A stretch of DNA of 48,675 nt from Ruminococcus sp. (GTDB lineage: Bacteria; Bacillota; Clostridia; Oscillospirales; Ruminococcaceae). Positions 1 to 6,801 of the stretch are shown piece by piece. Position numbers and translations under genes: made by a program. A model generated the notes under the pieces. That model was not told the origin of the DNA. It ran no database searches and worked only from the letters and a program-made list of their open reading frames with translations. The stretch spans positions 1 to 48,675 of the forward strand of contig JAFXNC010000054.1 of the NCBI GenBank assembly GCA_017529875.1, read 5' to 3'. Numbering within the stretch: the stretch's first letter is position 1; the number at the start of each line of letters is the position of its first letter.

Positions 1-92
1 CCTCCGACGAGGTGAAGAAACACACCGTAACAGTCACCGTGCCCGAGGGCGAGAACACCGAGTTTGAAGTCCTGGCATGGCTGGTGTCGTAA
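1..92 (+). CDS. C-terminal fragment of an unidentified protein
   Basis: An open frame enters from the left edge (codons start at base 3) and stops at TAA 90-92, giving 29 residues that end ...FEVLAWLVS. The alternating hydrophobic/polar pattern (KHTVTVTVPEGENTEFEVLA) suggests the last strands of a beta-sandwich, as in extracellular proteins, but 29 residues cannot identify a family. The next gene starts 33 bases downstream on the same strand, so the two could be co-transcribed. Confidence 0.5.
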   Translation, partial: SDEVKKHTVTVTVPEGENTEFEVLAWLVS

Positions 93-125
93 GACTGAAA
101 CAAAATCTGTAATGGAGGTACTGCT

Positions 126-782
126 TTGAAAGGCAGGTTCCCGAGACGTATCACAGCGGCACTTATGGCATTGTTTATGTTCGGGAGCATCCTGCCTTCG
201 GGCAGCGGCCTTTTTACGGCGTTCGCTAAGCTGGTGATAAATGAGAAGGATCCGACTGTACCGCACAGCATCTCTGTCGAATGTGTCAACCCTGAGGGCG
301 GAACAGCGACACTCCGGGGGCACTCTCTGAGCCTCGCCGGGGATATAGGCGTGAATTTCTACATGGAGCTGAGCGATAAGCTTCTTGCCGATGAGACCGC
401 TAAAATGGTATTCAATATCCCCAACGGCAGCAGGATCGAGACAAAGGAGATCCTACTTACCGACGTGACCTCCGACCCCGACAGCAAGTACGATATCGAG
501 GGGCATGAGACTTACAGATTCACCGCCTCCGTTGCCGCAAAGGATATGACCCGCACTGTGACAGCGCAGATCGTAAGCGATAACTACATCGGCAAGGCGT
601 ATGAGTACAGCATATATGAGTATGCGCAGTATATCGGCATCCATAGAGATGATTACTCCACCGAAACAGTAAAGCTTGCAGATGCGATGAGTGAATACGG
701 CCTGGCAGCGGATATATATTTCGACGAGAGCAAGGATATCAAGAGCTATCCGGCTGTGAATAAATATCTGAAAAGCCTGTAA
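126..782 (+). CDS. Small secreted protein, function unknown
   Basis: A 218-residue protein starting at TTG 126, chosen because GGAGG at 114-118 lies 7 bases upstream and no better ATG starts the signal peptide. Residues 1 to about 34 form a Sec-type signal: basic start (KGRFPRR), a hydrophobic core, then small residues. The mature part carries an AGDIGVNFYMEL stretch followed by beta-rich sequence and a Tyr-rich helix (YEYSIYEYAQYIG). From memory, similar 'D(I/G)GVNFYM' segments occur in modular extracellular proteins of Ruminococcus; this is recall, not a search result. No catalytic motif, dockerin or anchor is visible. It ends in a strong terminator shared with the convergent regulator gene. 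Confidence 0.75.
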   Translation: MKGRFPRRITAALMALFMFGSILPSGSGLFTAFAKLVINEKDPTVPHSISVECVNPEGGTATLRGHSLSLAGDIGVNFYMELSDKLLADETAKMVFNIPNGSRIETKEILLTDVTSDPDSKYDIEGHETYRFTASVAAKDMTRTVTAQIVSDNYIGKAYEYSIYEYAQYIGIHRDDYSTETVKLADAMSEYGLAADIYFDESKDIKSYPAVNKYLKSL

Positions 783-790
783 ACCAAAAA

Positions 791-818
791 ACGGTATATC
801 CTCCGGGGGATATACCGT
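791..818. terminator. Bidirectional intrinsic terminator
   Basis: An 11-bp perfect stem (791-801 with 808-818, core ACGGTATATCC) has a 6-base loop. A-rich sequence lies on its left and TTTT on its right. It sits between the convergent stops at 782 and 830 and can serve both genes. Confidence 0.9.
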
Positions 819-829
819 TTTGCTGTCTG

Positions 830-1810
830 TCATTTCCTGCGGATGTGTGCCTGTATCTCCGATACTACCGGGGACAGGACGCCGCCTACCACAAAGATCA
901 CCCATGTCCACCGCCAGCTGTTCCAGATGAAGCTCACCGCCAGGAACGCTGCCACCAGTATGAGCCAGTAGATCAGCATGATGTTGAGCCCGGTCTGACG
1001 GCTGAGCTTCTTCTCCCGGGAGTAGTCGCCTTCTTCAAGGAGCCTTTCAAACCCGCCCATGACCACAGAGGCCTTGACGATGAAGAACACACCCACCGCG
1101 ATGAACCCCATCATGATGCCGAGCCCCAGCCCGCCCATGAAGTCCTCGGCCTCGCCTGCCTGCTCGCTCAGTATGCCCAGCACGATCAGCGGTATCACAC
1201 CGAGGATGCAGAGTATCACGCCGAAGGTCATGCTCCGGGAGGAGGAGGGCTTGTACTGCTCCTGACGCTCCTTGACCATGCCGCTGACGCCGTAGGCGGT
1301 GTCGATAGGCTCCTTTTCAAGGTAGGTGTAGCCCTCCATTGAGCGTGACGCGGGTATGAATATCCCCACTGCGGCAGCCACGAAGCAGAGCATCACCGCG
1401 ATGCCGATGCCGCCGAGGAAGCCGTTGCCTGCCACCTCCGAGAGCCCGCCCAGTATGAACATGGGTATGCAGCCTGTCAGGCAAAGAAATGTTCCCAGGG
1501 CTATCCGGAAGGCATAGCGCCTGTTGTCGTCGAGGAAGGCGTTGGCCTCCTCCATGCTCACCGGGCGCAGGGGAGTGCCGCTTTCCTCGGCGGGGGTGAA
1601 CTCCGGCTCCCCCAGCTCGTCTTTTAAAAGGTAGTCCGTCGTCACCCCGAAGATCTCGCTGAGGGCGATGATCTTGTTGAGGTCGGGCACCGACTGTGCG
1701 CTCTCCCACTTGGAGACCGCCTGCCGGCTCACGTTCATCTTCTCCGCCAGCTCCTCCTGGGAGAGGCCGTTCTTTTTTCTCAGTGCGATAATCTTATCTG
1801 CCAGTATCAT
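830..1810 (-). CDS. XRE-family HTH regulator with C-terminal membrane domain
   Basis: A 326-residue protein. Residues 1-60 are a Cro/CI-type helix-turn-helix (GLSQEELAEKMNVSRQAVSK, then SVPDLNKIIALSEIFGVTTDYLL), so it should bind DNA. The rest has about six hydrophobic segments in two similar halves (near residues 98-150 and 195-250) plus a pair near 275-320, a common layout of membrane-attached Firmicute XRE regulators. The signal sensed cannot be read from sequence. The start at 1810 has AGGAGG a few bases upstream on the minus strand. It is transcribed away from the mannanase gene across a ~430-bp spacer, so it could control itself or that neighbour; this is inference. Confidence 0.85.
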   Translation of the reverse strand: MILADKIIALRKKNGLSQEELAEKMNVSRQAVSKWESAQSVPDLNKIIALSEIFGVTTDYLLKDELGEPEFTPAEESGTPLRPVSMEEANAFLDDNRRYAFRIALGTFLCLTGCIPMFILGGLSEVAGNGFLGGIGIAVMLCFVAAAVGIFIPASRSMEGYTYLEKEPIDTAYGVSGMVKERQEQYKPSSSRSMTFGVILCILGVIPLIVLGILSEQAGEAEDFMGGLGLGIMMGFIAVGVFFIVKASVVMGGFERLLEEGDYSREKKLSRQTGLNIMLIYWLILVAAFLAVSFIWNSWRWTWVIFVVGGVLSPVVSEIQAHIRRK

Positions 1811-1880
1811 GTATCATTCCTCCTTGGGGATGTCCCCGATCTTTGAGATAAGCATAGCATATTTCCCGGTTGCATACCAC

Positions 1881-1914
1881 CAACTGCGCCTTGAACTTTG
1901 TCAACCGGCAGTTG
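1881..1914 (-). promoter_or_regulatory. Candidate operator/promoter of the XRE regulator
   Basis: An inverted repeat CAACTGC (1881-1887) / GCAGTTG (1908-1914) brackets a minus-strand TTGACA (complement of 1899-1904). No well-spaced -10 was found for that -35, so promoter use is uncertain. The position just upstream of an XRE gene suits autoregulation. Confidence 0.35.
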
Positions 1915-2068
1915 CAGCCGTGTAAATACTGCCTTTCCGGGGTATCTTACCCGCATGGAGCGGGAATATGCTTTTTGTCTGATATTATTATACCACTCCC
2001 CCGCACCCCATGTCAAGGCAGCCGGGATATGCGAGAATATTAACCTTACCCTTGTAATATTATCGCCG

Positions 2069-2103
2069 CAGAAAATTAATTTTCTGTTTAATCGTTTTCG
2101 ATT
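2069..2103. promoter_or_regulatory. Two palindromes upstream of the mannanase promoter
   Basis: CAGAAAATTAATTTTCTG at 2069-2086 is a perfect 18-bp palindrome. AATCG-TTTT-CGATT at 2090-2103 follows four bases later. Both lie about 35-65 bp upstream of the promoter at 2136-2164. They resemble binding sites for dimeric regulators (LacI- or XRE-like), but the protein is unknown. The rest of the 1811-2241 spacer is AT-rich and holds no gene I can support. Confidence 0.4.
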
Positions 2104-2135
2104 TTGAACGGATTGTAAAAGGCTCCGAAAGCCTC

Positions 2136-2164
2136 TTGACTAACCTGATATCAGGGTTTACAAT
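2136..2164 (+). promoter_or_regulatory. Sigma-A-type promoter of the GH26 lipoprotein gene
   Basis: TTGACT (2136-2141), 17-bp spacer, TACAAT (2159-2164). A small hairpin AGGCT-ccgaa-AGCCT (2120-2134) abuts the -35. The start codon is 78 bases past the -10. Confidence 0.6.
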
Positions 2165-2241
2165 AATGTCAGTAAATGAAAAGTGTCTGACGTTGTATGC
2201 CCCGGGAGGGTCCCGGAGGAAGGATAATAAGGAGTGTAATT

Positions 2242-3957
2242 ATGAAAATGTGGTTCACAAGAACTGCCTCGCTGCTGGCGGCTGCGGCACTGACTTTGTC
2301 AGCCGTATCCTGCGGCAGCGGGGACTCGTCCGCGGCCGAAAGCGGCGCCGCCTCCCAAACCGCGGAGTCGGATACCTCGGCGGCTGACGAGAGCACAGCC
2401 TCTCAGGGCTACGAGCGCAAGCCTCTGGAAACACAGCCGGTAGTGGAGACTTTGGGCAACCTCGATCTTTCCGAGGTGCAGAATGAGTCTGACGTGCCGG
2501 CGGATTTTTCTTTGGAGATCGAGGCCGAGACCGGCACCCTTGAAGGCCGCTCGGCGGTAATGACCAAGTCCTCTCTCGGAGATTTCAGCGGGGAGGGCTA
2601 TATTATCGTGGCTCAAGACGACTCGACCTATGCCGAGTATGATATCGACCTGGAGACCGCAGGCAGCTACGACCTGGGCATTATCAGCGGACGCGCCGCC
2701 GAGGACGCCGCAGGTAAGATATTTATAGACGGCGAGGAGCTGGCGGTATTCTCGGTCACAAGTACCAATTTCGAGGACAACGGCCTGCGCAATGTCACCC
2801 TGCCCGCAGGCAAGCACAAGCTCTCTGTTAAGAGCATCAAGAGCAACCTGTTCATCGACAAGCTCACATTCTCGTCCACGGCGAAAGTTGACCTGTCCGT
2901 TTACGACGTGAAGAAGGAGCTCTGCAACCCCAACGCCGGTGACGAGACCAAGCGGCTCTACAACTTCCTGACGGATATCTACGGCAAATACACCCTCTCC
3001 GGTCAGTATTCCGGCGACAATATGGGCCCCACTTCGGCGGAGTTCTATGTGATAGACACCACCACCGGCAAGACCCCCGCGATACTGGGGCTCGACCTTA
3101 TGGATCTTTCTCCCAGCCGTATCGCCCACGGAGCCTCCGGCGGTCAGAAGGTGCCTCAGCAGGCTATCGACTGGTGGAACGACAAGGGAGGCATCGTCAC
3201 TCTATGCTGGCACTGGAACGCTCCCGAGCCCTACTTAGGTCAGGGCGACACCGACTGGTGGAGCGGCTTTTACAGCGACCAGACCACATTCAGCCTTGCG
3301 AAGGCTCTGAGCAAGGAAGATCAGGAGGGCTACGACTACATCATCCGGGACATCGACGCCATCGCCGAGACCCTTGCCTATCTTGACGACCAGCACATAC
3401 CTATCCTGTGGAGGCCTCTCCACGAGGGCGGCGGCGATCCCAAGTGGAAGAACCCCTGGTTCTGGTGGGGCTCCTCCGGGGCGAAGGCCTACATCGAGCT
3501 GTGGAAGCTGATGTATGACCGGCTCACCAACTATCACCACATCAACAACCTGATCTGGGTATGGAACGGTCAGGATCCCACCTACTACCCCGGCGACGAA
3601 TACGTTGACATCATCGGCTACGACTACTACGCCGACAAGGGCGACACCTCGTCGCAGAAAGAGATATTCGACCTGATGCGCAGCGTCACCAGTGAGAAGA
3701 AGATCATCGCCATGACCGAGAACGGCGTCATCCCCGACCCGGCGGAGTGCTTCGCAGACGGCTCCCGGTGGTGCTGGTTCGCCACCTGGAACGGCGAGTT
3801 CATGGTGAACAGCGATATGGAGATATCGGATTACACCGGCGCGGAGAAGGCCACGGAGTTCTACAACAGCGAGCGGGTACTGACCCTCGACGAGCTCCCC
3901 GACCTGAAAAGCTACCCCCTGGACACAGAGAAGTTCCTCGCGGAGAACGCAGGGTAA
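2242..3957 (+). CDS. GH26 lipoprotein, beta-mannanase, with CBM35-like module
   Basis: A 571-residue protein. I start it at ATG 2242, not the in-frame ATG 2197, because AAGGAG (2229-2234) lies 7 bases upstream and the lipoprotein signal begins here. The lipobox LSAVSC puts the lipidated Cys near residue 25, followed by a Ser/Ala/Thr/Glu linker. About residues 80-210 form a CBM35-like beta-sandwich (FSLEIEAETGTLEG ... GKHKLSVKSIK). About 225-570 form a GH26 (beta/alpha)8 barrel: acid/base Glu395 in WRPLHEGGG and nucleophile Glu493 in AMTEN. WHWNAP and VWNGQDP are family landmarks. GH26 enzymes mostly cut beta-1,4-mannan; a few act on other beta-glycans. Lipidation implies a cell-surface enzyme. 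No dockerin is visible. Confidence 0.9.
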   Translation: MKMWFTRTASLLAAAALTLSAVSCGSGDSSAAESGAASQTAESDTSAADESTASQGYERKPLETQPVVETLGNLDLSEVQNESDVPADFSLEIEAETGTLEGRSAVMTKSSLGDFSGEGYIIVAQDDSTYAEYDIDLETAGSYDLGIISGRAAEDAAGKIFIDGEELAVFSVTSTNFEDNGLRNVTLPAGKHKLSVKSIKSNLFIDKLTFSSTAKVDLSVYDVKKELCNPNAGDETKRLYNFLTDIYGKYTLSGQYSGDNMGPTSAEFYVIDTTTGKTPAILGLDLMDLSPSRIAHGASGGQKVPQQAIDWWNDKGGIVTLCWHWNAPEPYLGQGDTDWWSGFYSDQTTFSLAKALSKEDQEGYDYIIRDIDAIAETLAYLDDQHIPILWRPLHEGGGDPKWKNPWFWWGSSGAKAYIELWKLMYDRLTNYHHINNLIWVWNGQDPTYYPGDEYVDIIGYDYYADKGDTSSQKEIFDLMRSVTSEKKIIAMTENGVIPDPAECFADGSRWCWFATWNGEFMVNSDMEISDYTGAEKATEFYNSERVLTLDELPDLKSYPLDTEKFLAENAG

Positions 3958-3984
3958 AATGAAATATAAGCCCCGGAACTTAGC

Positions 3985-4022
3985 GCGGCGGCGATATAGA
4001 AGTATTTGTATATCGCCGCCGC
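3985..4022. repeat. GC-rich hairpin, first part of a composite repeat
   Basis: A perfect 14-bp stem (3985-3998 with 4009-4022, GCGGCGGCGATATA) has loop GAAGTATTTG. It may end the mannanase transcript but has no U-tract. The same GCGGCGG arms and AGAAGTATTTG loop reappear inverted near 41196-41247. Confidence 0.75.
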
Positions 4023-4031
4023 TATAATAAT

Positions 4032-4120
4032 AAAGAATAAAGAATAATTAAGGTGTCCGCAAAGCGGACGGATCTATAAATCATCGCCGAAGGCGGTACC
4101 TTGATTATTCTTTATTCTTT
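4032..4120. repeat. Y-shaped palindromic repeat, copy 1
   Basis: Outer arms 4032-4054 and 4098-4120 pair over 23 positions, all Watson-Crick except T4049/G4103, which is a U.G wobble if the plus strand is RNA. Inside are two hairpins: GTCCGC-AAA-GCGGAC (4055-4069) and CGCC-GAA-GGCG (4084-4094 region). The predicted fold is a three-way junction. Copies 2 and 3 are at 9789 and 41091. No coding potential is seen. It is probably a MITE-like or REP-like element; whether it works as RNA is unknown. Confidence 0.85.
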
Positions 4121-4122
4121 TA

Positions 4123-4209
4123 GCAGGCGCTGAACAAAGTAAACGCAAAGTCACTTCCGTCAGTTTCCTGACAAAAGTGCCCCCCACAAAACTTCTTTAT
4201 CGAGCCTGC
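4123..4209. repeat. Third palindromic module of the composite repeat
   Basis: GCAGGC (4123-4128) pairs with GCCTGC (4204-4209). Between them is an inner hairpin CACTT-ccgt-CAG-tttc-CTG-acaa-AAGTG. The segment reading GAACAAAGTAAACGCAAAG resembles sequence right of copy 3 (GAACAATGTAA...CGCAAA near 41206-41227), so it belongs to the same dispersed family. Confidence 0.6.
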
Positions 4210-4221
4210 GTTTTCCGGGGC

Positions 4222-4250
4222 TTGCATTTTTTGTACGGATATGGTATAAT
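4222..4250 (+). promoter_or_regulatory. Promoter of the GH95 gene
   Basis: TTGCAT (4222-4227), 17-bp spacer, TATAAT (4245-4250). The start codon follows 37 bases later. It gives GH95 its own promoter behind the repeat cluster. Confidence 0.65.
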
Positions 4251-4287
4251 CTACTATATATGGCCATAATACAGGGAGGTAACTGTT

Positions 4288-6576
4288 ATGACTGATAAGA
4301 ACGTTTCAAATGTGCTTTGGTATAAATCTCCCGCCGAGGACTGGAACGACGCCCTCGCCCTGGGCAACGGGCGCATCGGCGCCATGACCTTCGGCCAGCC
4401 GCTGTATGAGCGGATCTGCCTCAACGAGGATTCCCTCTGGTCGGGAGGGCCGAGAAAGCGTAATAACCGCTCTGCGCTGCCCAATCTCGAACGCGTCCGG
4501 GAGCTGCTTGCCGAGGAAAAGATCGCCGAGGCCGAGGATATCGTCCGGGACGCCTTCTGCGGCACGCCGGTCAATCAGCGCCACTATATGCCGCTGTGCG
4601 ACCTGGAGATAATAGACTTTGTCAACAAGGAATGTGAATACAAAGAGCGTTCCCTCGACCTGAGAACTGCTGTGGCCACGGCGGAGTATTCCGCAGGGGG
4701 CTGCGATTACAGGCGGGAGGCCTTCGTCTCCGAGCCGGATCAGGTCATGGTGATACGCATAACCGCCTCCGTAAAGGGCGGCGTGAACCTCCGCCTGAAA
4801 CTGGACGGTCACGACGACTATTTCGACGACAACACCCCCGCCGAGGATCATATACTGTTCTGCGGCACCGAGGGCGGCGCCGACGGCATCAGCTATGCCG
4901 CCTATTTGAAGGCCGTTCCCGAGGGGGGCGAGGTCAGGCCCTACGGCAGCTTTCTTGAATGTTCCGGCTGTGACGCCCTGACGGTCATCATCGCGGCGCA
5001 GACCTCCTTCCGCTGCTCCAATCCCCGGGACAGGGTGCGCTTCGACGCTGATACTGCCGCTGCAAAGAGCTGCGACGAGCTGCTTTCGGCGCACATAAAG
5101 GACTACAAGAGCTACTATGACCGCTGCAATATAGACCTCTGCGACAACAGCGAGGGCGCCTCAGCCCTTCCTACTGATGAGAGGCTTGAACGTGTGAAGA
5201 ACGGCGGGGCTGACAACAAGCTCACCGAGCTGTATTTCAACTTCGGGCGCTACCTGCTGATCGCGGCCTCACGGGAGAGGACGCTGCCCACCAATTTACA
5301 GGGCATATGGAACAAGGATATGTGGCCTGCCTGGGGCTGCAAGTTCACCATTAACATCAACACCGAGATGAACTACTGGGGCGTGGAGATCTGCAATCTG
5401 CCGGAGCTCCACAAGCCGCTGTTCGACCACATAGAGCGTATGCGCCCCAACGGGCGTGAGACCGCCAAAGAGATGTACGGCTGCAAGGGCTTCTGCTGCC
5501 ACCACAACACCGACATATGGGGCGACACCGCCCCCCAGGATCTGTGGATGCCCGCCACCCAGTGGCCTATGGGCGCGGCATGGCTCTGCCTGCACATATG
5601 GGAGCATTACCGCTTCACTCAGGACAAAGAGTTTTTAGCTGAGAAGTTCGACACCCTCTGCGAGGCCGCAAGGTTCTTCGTGGACTTCCTCACCGAGGAC
5701 AGCAAGGGCCGCCTTGTGACTACCCCCTCCGTCTCCCCGGAGAACACCTACCTCACCGGGAGCGGCACCAAGGGCTCCCTCTGTCAGGGACCCTCTATGG
5801 ACAGTCAGATCATATATGAGCTGTTCACTGCGGTCATCGAGGCCAGCGAGCTGCTCGGACAGCAGGAGGAATACGCCGGACTGCTGCGGAGCCTGCGCTC
5901 CAAGCTCCCCGCCCCGGAGATCGGCAAGTACGGTCAGATCAAGGAGTGGGCTGAGGACTATGACGAGGTGGAGCCGGGACACCGGCATATCTCGCAGCTG
6001 TTCGCCCTCTATCCCGCAGATATGATAACCCTGCGGGGCACGCCGGAGCTGGCGGCTGCGGCACGTGCTACGCTGGAGCGGCGCCTTGCTCACGGCGGCG
6101 GACACACCGGCTGGTCAAGGGCGTGGATCATCAATCACTGGGCGCGTCTCCACGAGGGCGAAAAGGTTTACGAAAACATCGCGGCGCTGCTGGCTCACTC
6201 GACCAGCCGCAACCTGTTCGATATGCACCCGCCCTTCCAGATCGACGGCAACTACGGCGGCTCAGCGGGCATCGCCGAGGCGCTGATACAGTCCCAGGGC
6301 AAGGTCATCGACCTGCTGGCGGCACTGCCCGCCGAATGGAGCGAGGGCAGTTTCCGGGGGCTCTGCGCCAGAGGAGGCTTTGAGGTCTCGGCAAAATGGC
6401 AGAACTGCACCCTCACCGAAGCTGAGATAACCCCCCGGGCGGACGGCCTCTGCCGGCTGGTATGCCCGGAAAAGACAGTGATCACCTGCGGGGAGAGCAC
6501 CGTCGGATACAGATATAACGACGGCTGCGCGGAGTTCACCGCCGAGGCAGGCAAGGCTTACAGGATAAGCTATTAA
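4288..6576 (+). CDS. GH95 family alpha-L-fucosidase, probably cytoplasmic
   Basis: A 762-residue protein; ATG 4288 has GGGAGG (4274-4279) 8 bases upstream. It is full length for GH95: N-terminal beta domain (ALGNGRIGAMTFG, LNEDSLWSGGP), an (alpha/alpha)6 barrel with NLQGIWNKDMWPAWG and ININTEMNYWG, and the C-terminal FQIDGNYGGSAGIAEA. By analogy to characterised GH95 enzymes, the Asn residues of ININTEMN, the Glu of VSPENTY and the Asp of FQIDGNYG are the likely catalytic set. GH95 members mostly release alpha-1,2-fucose; some act as alpha-galactosidases, so substrate is not certain. There is no signal peptide, which suggests it trims imported oligosaccharides, such as fucosylated hemicellulose fragments, made by the neighbouring surface enzymes. 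Its TAA stop lies in the TTAA target of the element just downstream. Confidence 0.88.
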   Translation: MTDKNVSNVLWYKSPAEDWNDALALGNGRIGAMTFGQPLYERICLNEDSLWSGGPRKRNNRSALPNLERVRELLAEEKIAEAEDIVRDAFCGTPVNQRHYMPLCDLEIIDFVNKECEYKERSLDLRTAVATAEYSAGGCDYRREAFVSEPDQVMVIRITASVKGGVNLRLKLDGHDDYFDDNTPAEDHILFCGTEGGADGISYAAYLKAVPEGGEVRPYGSFLECSGCDALTVIIAAQTSFRCSNPRDRVRFDADTAAAKSCDELLSAHIKDYKSYYDRCNIDLCDNSEGASALPTDERLERVKNGGADNKLTELYFNFGRYLLIAASRERTLPTNLQGIWNKDMWPAWGCKFTININTEMNYWGVEICNLPELHKPLFDHIERMRPNGRETAKEMYGCKGFCCHHNTDIWGDTAPQDLWMPATQWPMGAAWLCLHIWEHYRFTQDKEFLAEKFDTLCEAARFFVDFLTEDSKGRLVTTPSVSPENTYLTGSGTKGSLCQGPSMDSQIIYELFTAVIEASELLGQQEEYAGLLRSLRSKLPAPEIGKYGQIKEWAEDYDEVEPGHRHISQLFALYPADMITLRGTPELAAAARATLERRLAHGGGHTGWSRAWIINHWARLHEGEKVYENIAALLAHSTSRNLFDMHPPFQIDGNYGGSAGIAEALIQSQGKVIDLLAALPAEWSEGSFRGLCARGGFEVSAKWQNCTLTEAEITPRADGLCRLVCPEKTVITCGESTVGYRYNDGCAEFTAEAGKAYRISY

Positions 6577-6765
6577 GGCAACACCGCACAACCCGCGGCT
6601 ATCGCCTCTGCACGTCATCTGCTTGCCAGCTTTCCGTCATTATTACCGTGTCAACTTGTTGACACTATTCTCCTTGACTTGCGCCAGCAAGCCTGCGTCG
6701 AATTTAGGCAATCTGACGAAAATCTGGACGGCGCATCTGACGCACAGGGGTTGTGCGGTATTGTC
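6577..6765. mobile_element. MITE-like element flanked by TTAA duplications
   Basis: Terminal inverted repeats GGCAACACCGCACAACC (6577-6593) and its near complement (6749-6765) match at 15 of 17 positions. TTAA occurs directly outside each end (6573-6576 and 6766-6769), as a target-site duplication. The interior is a long imperfect inverted repeat (for example CTGCACGTCATCTGC against CTGTGCGTCAGATGC) and includes a perfect palindrome GTGTCAAC-TT-GTTGACAC at 6648-6665. No transposase frame is present, so movement would need an enzyme supplied from elsewhere. Confidence 0.75.
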
Positions 6766-6801
6766 TTAAGCAAAACGATTGTGTAAAAAGAGGTTCTTTG
6801 A

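Noticed and set aside
3985..4209. Repeat cluster considered as a simple intrinsic terminator
   Set aside because: The first hairpin lacks a U-tract, and the cluster recurs at other loci with arms unrelated to any gene, so a repeat element explains it better, though it may still stop transcription.
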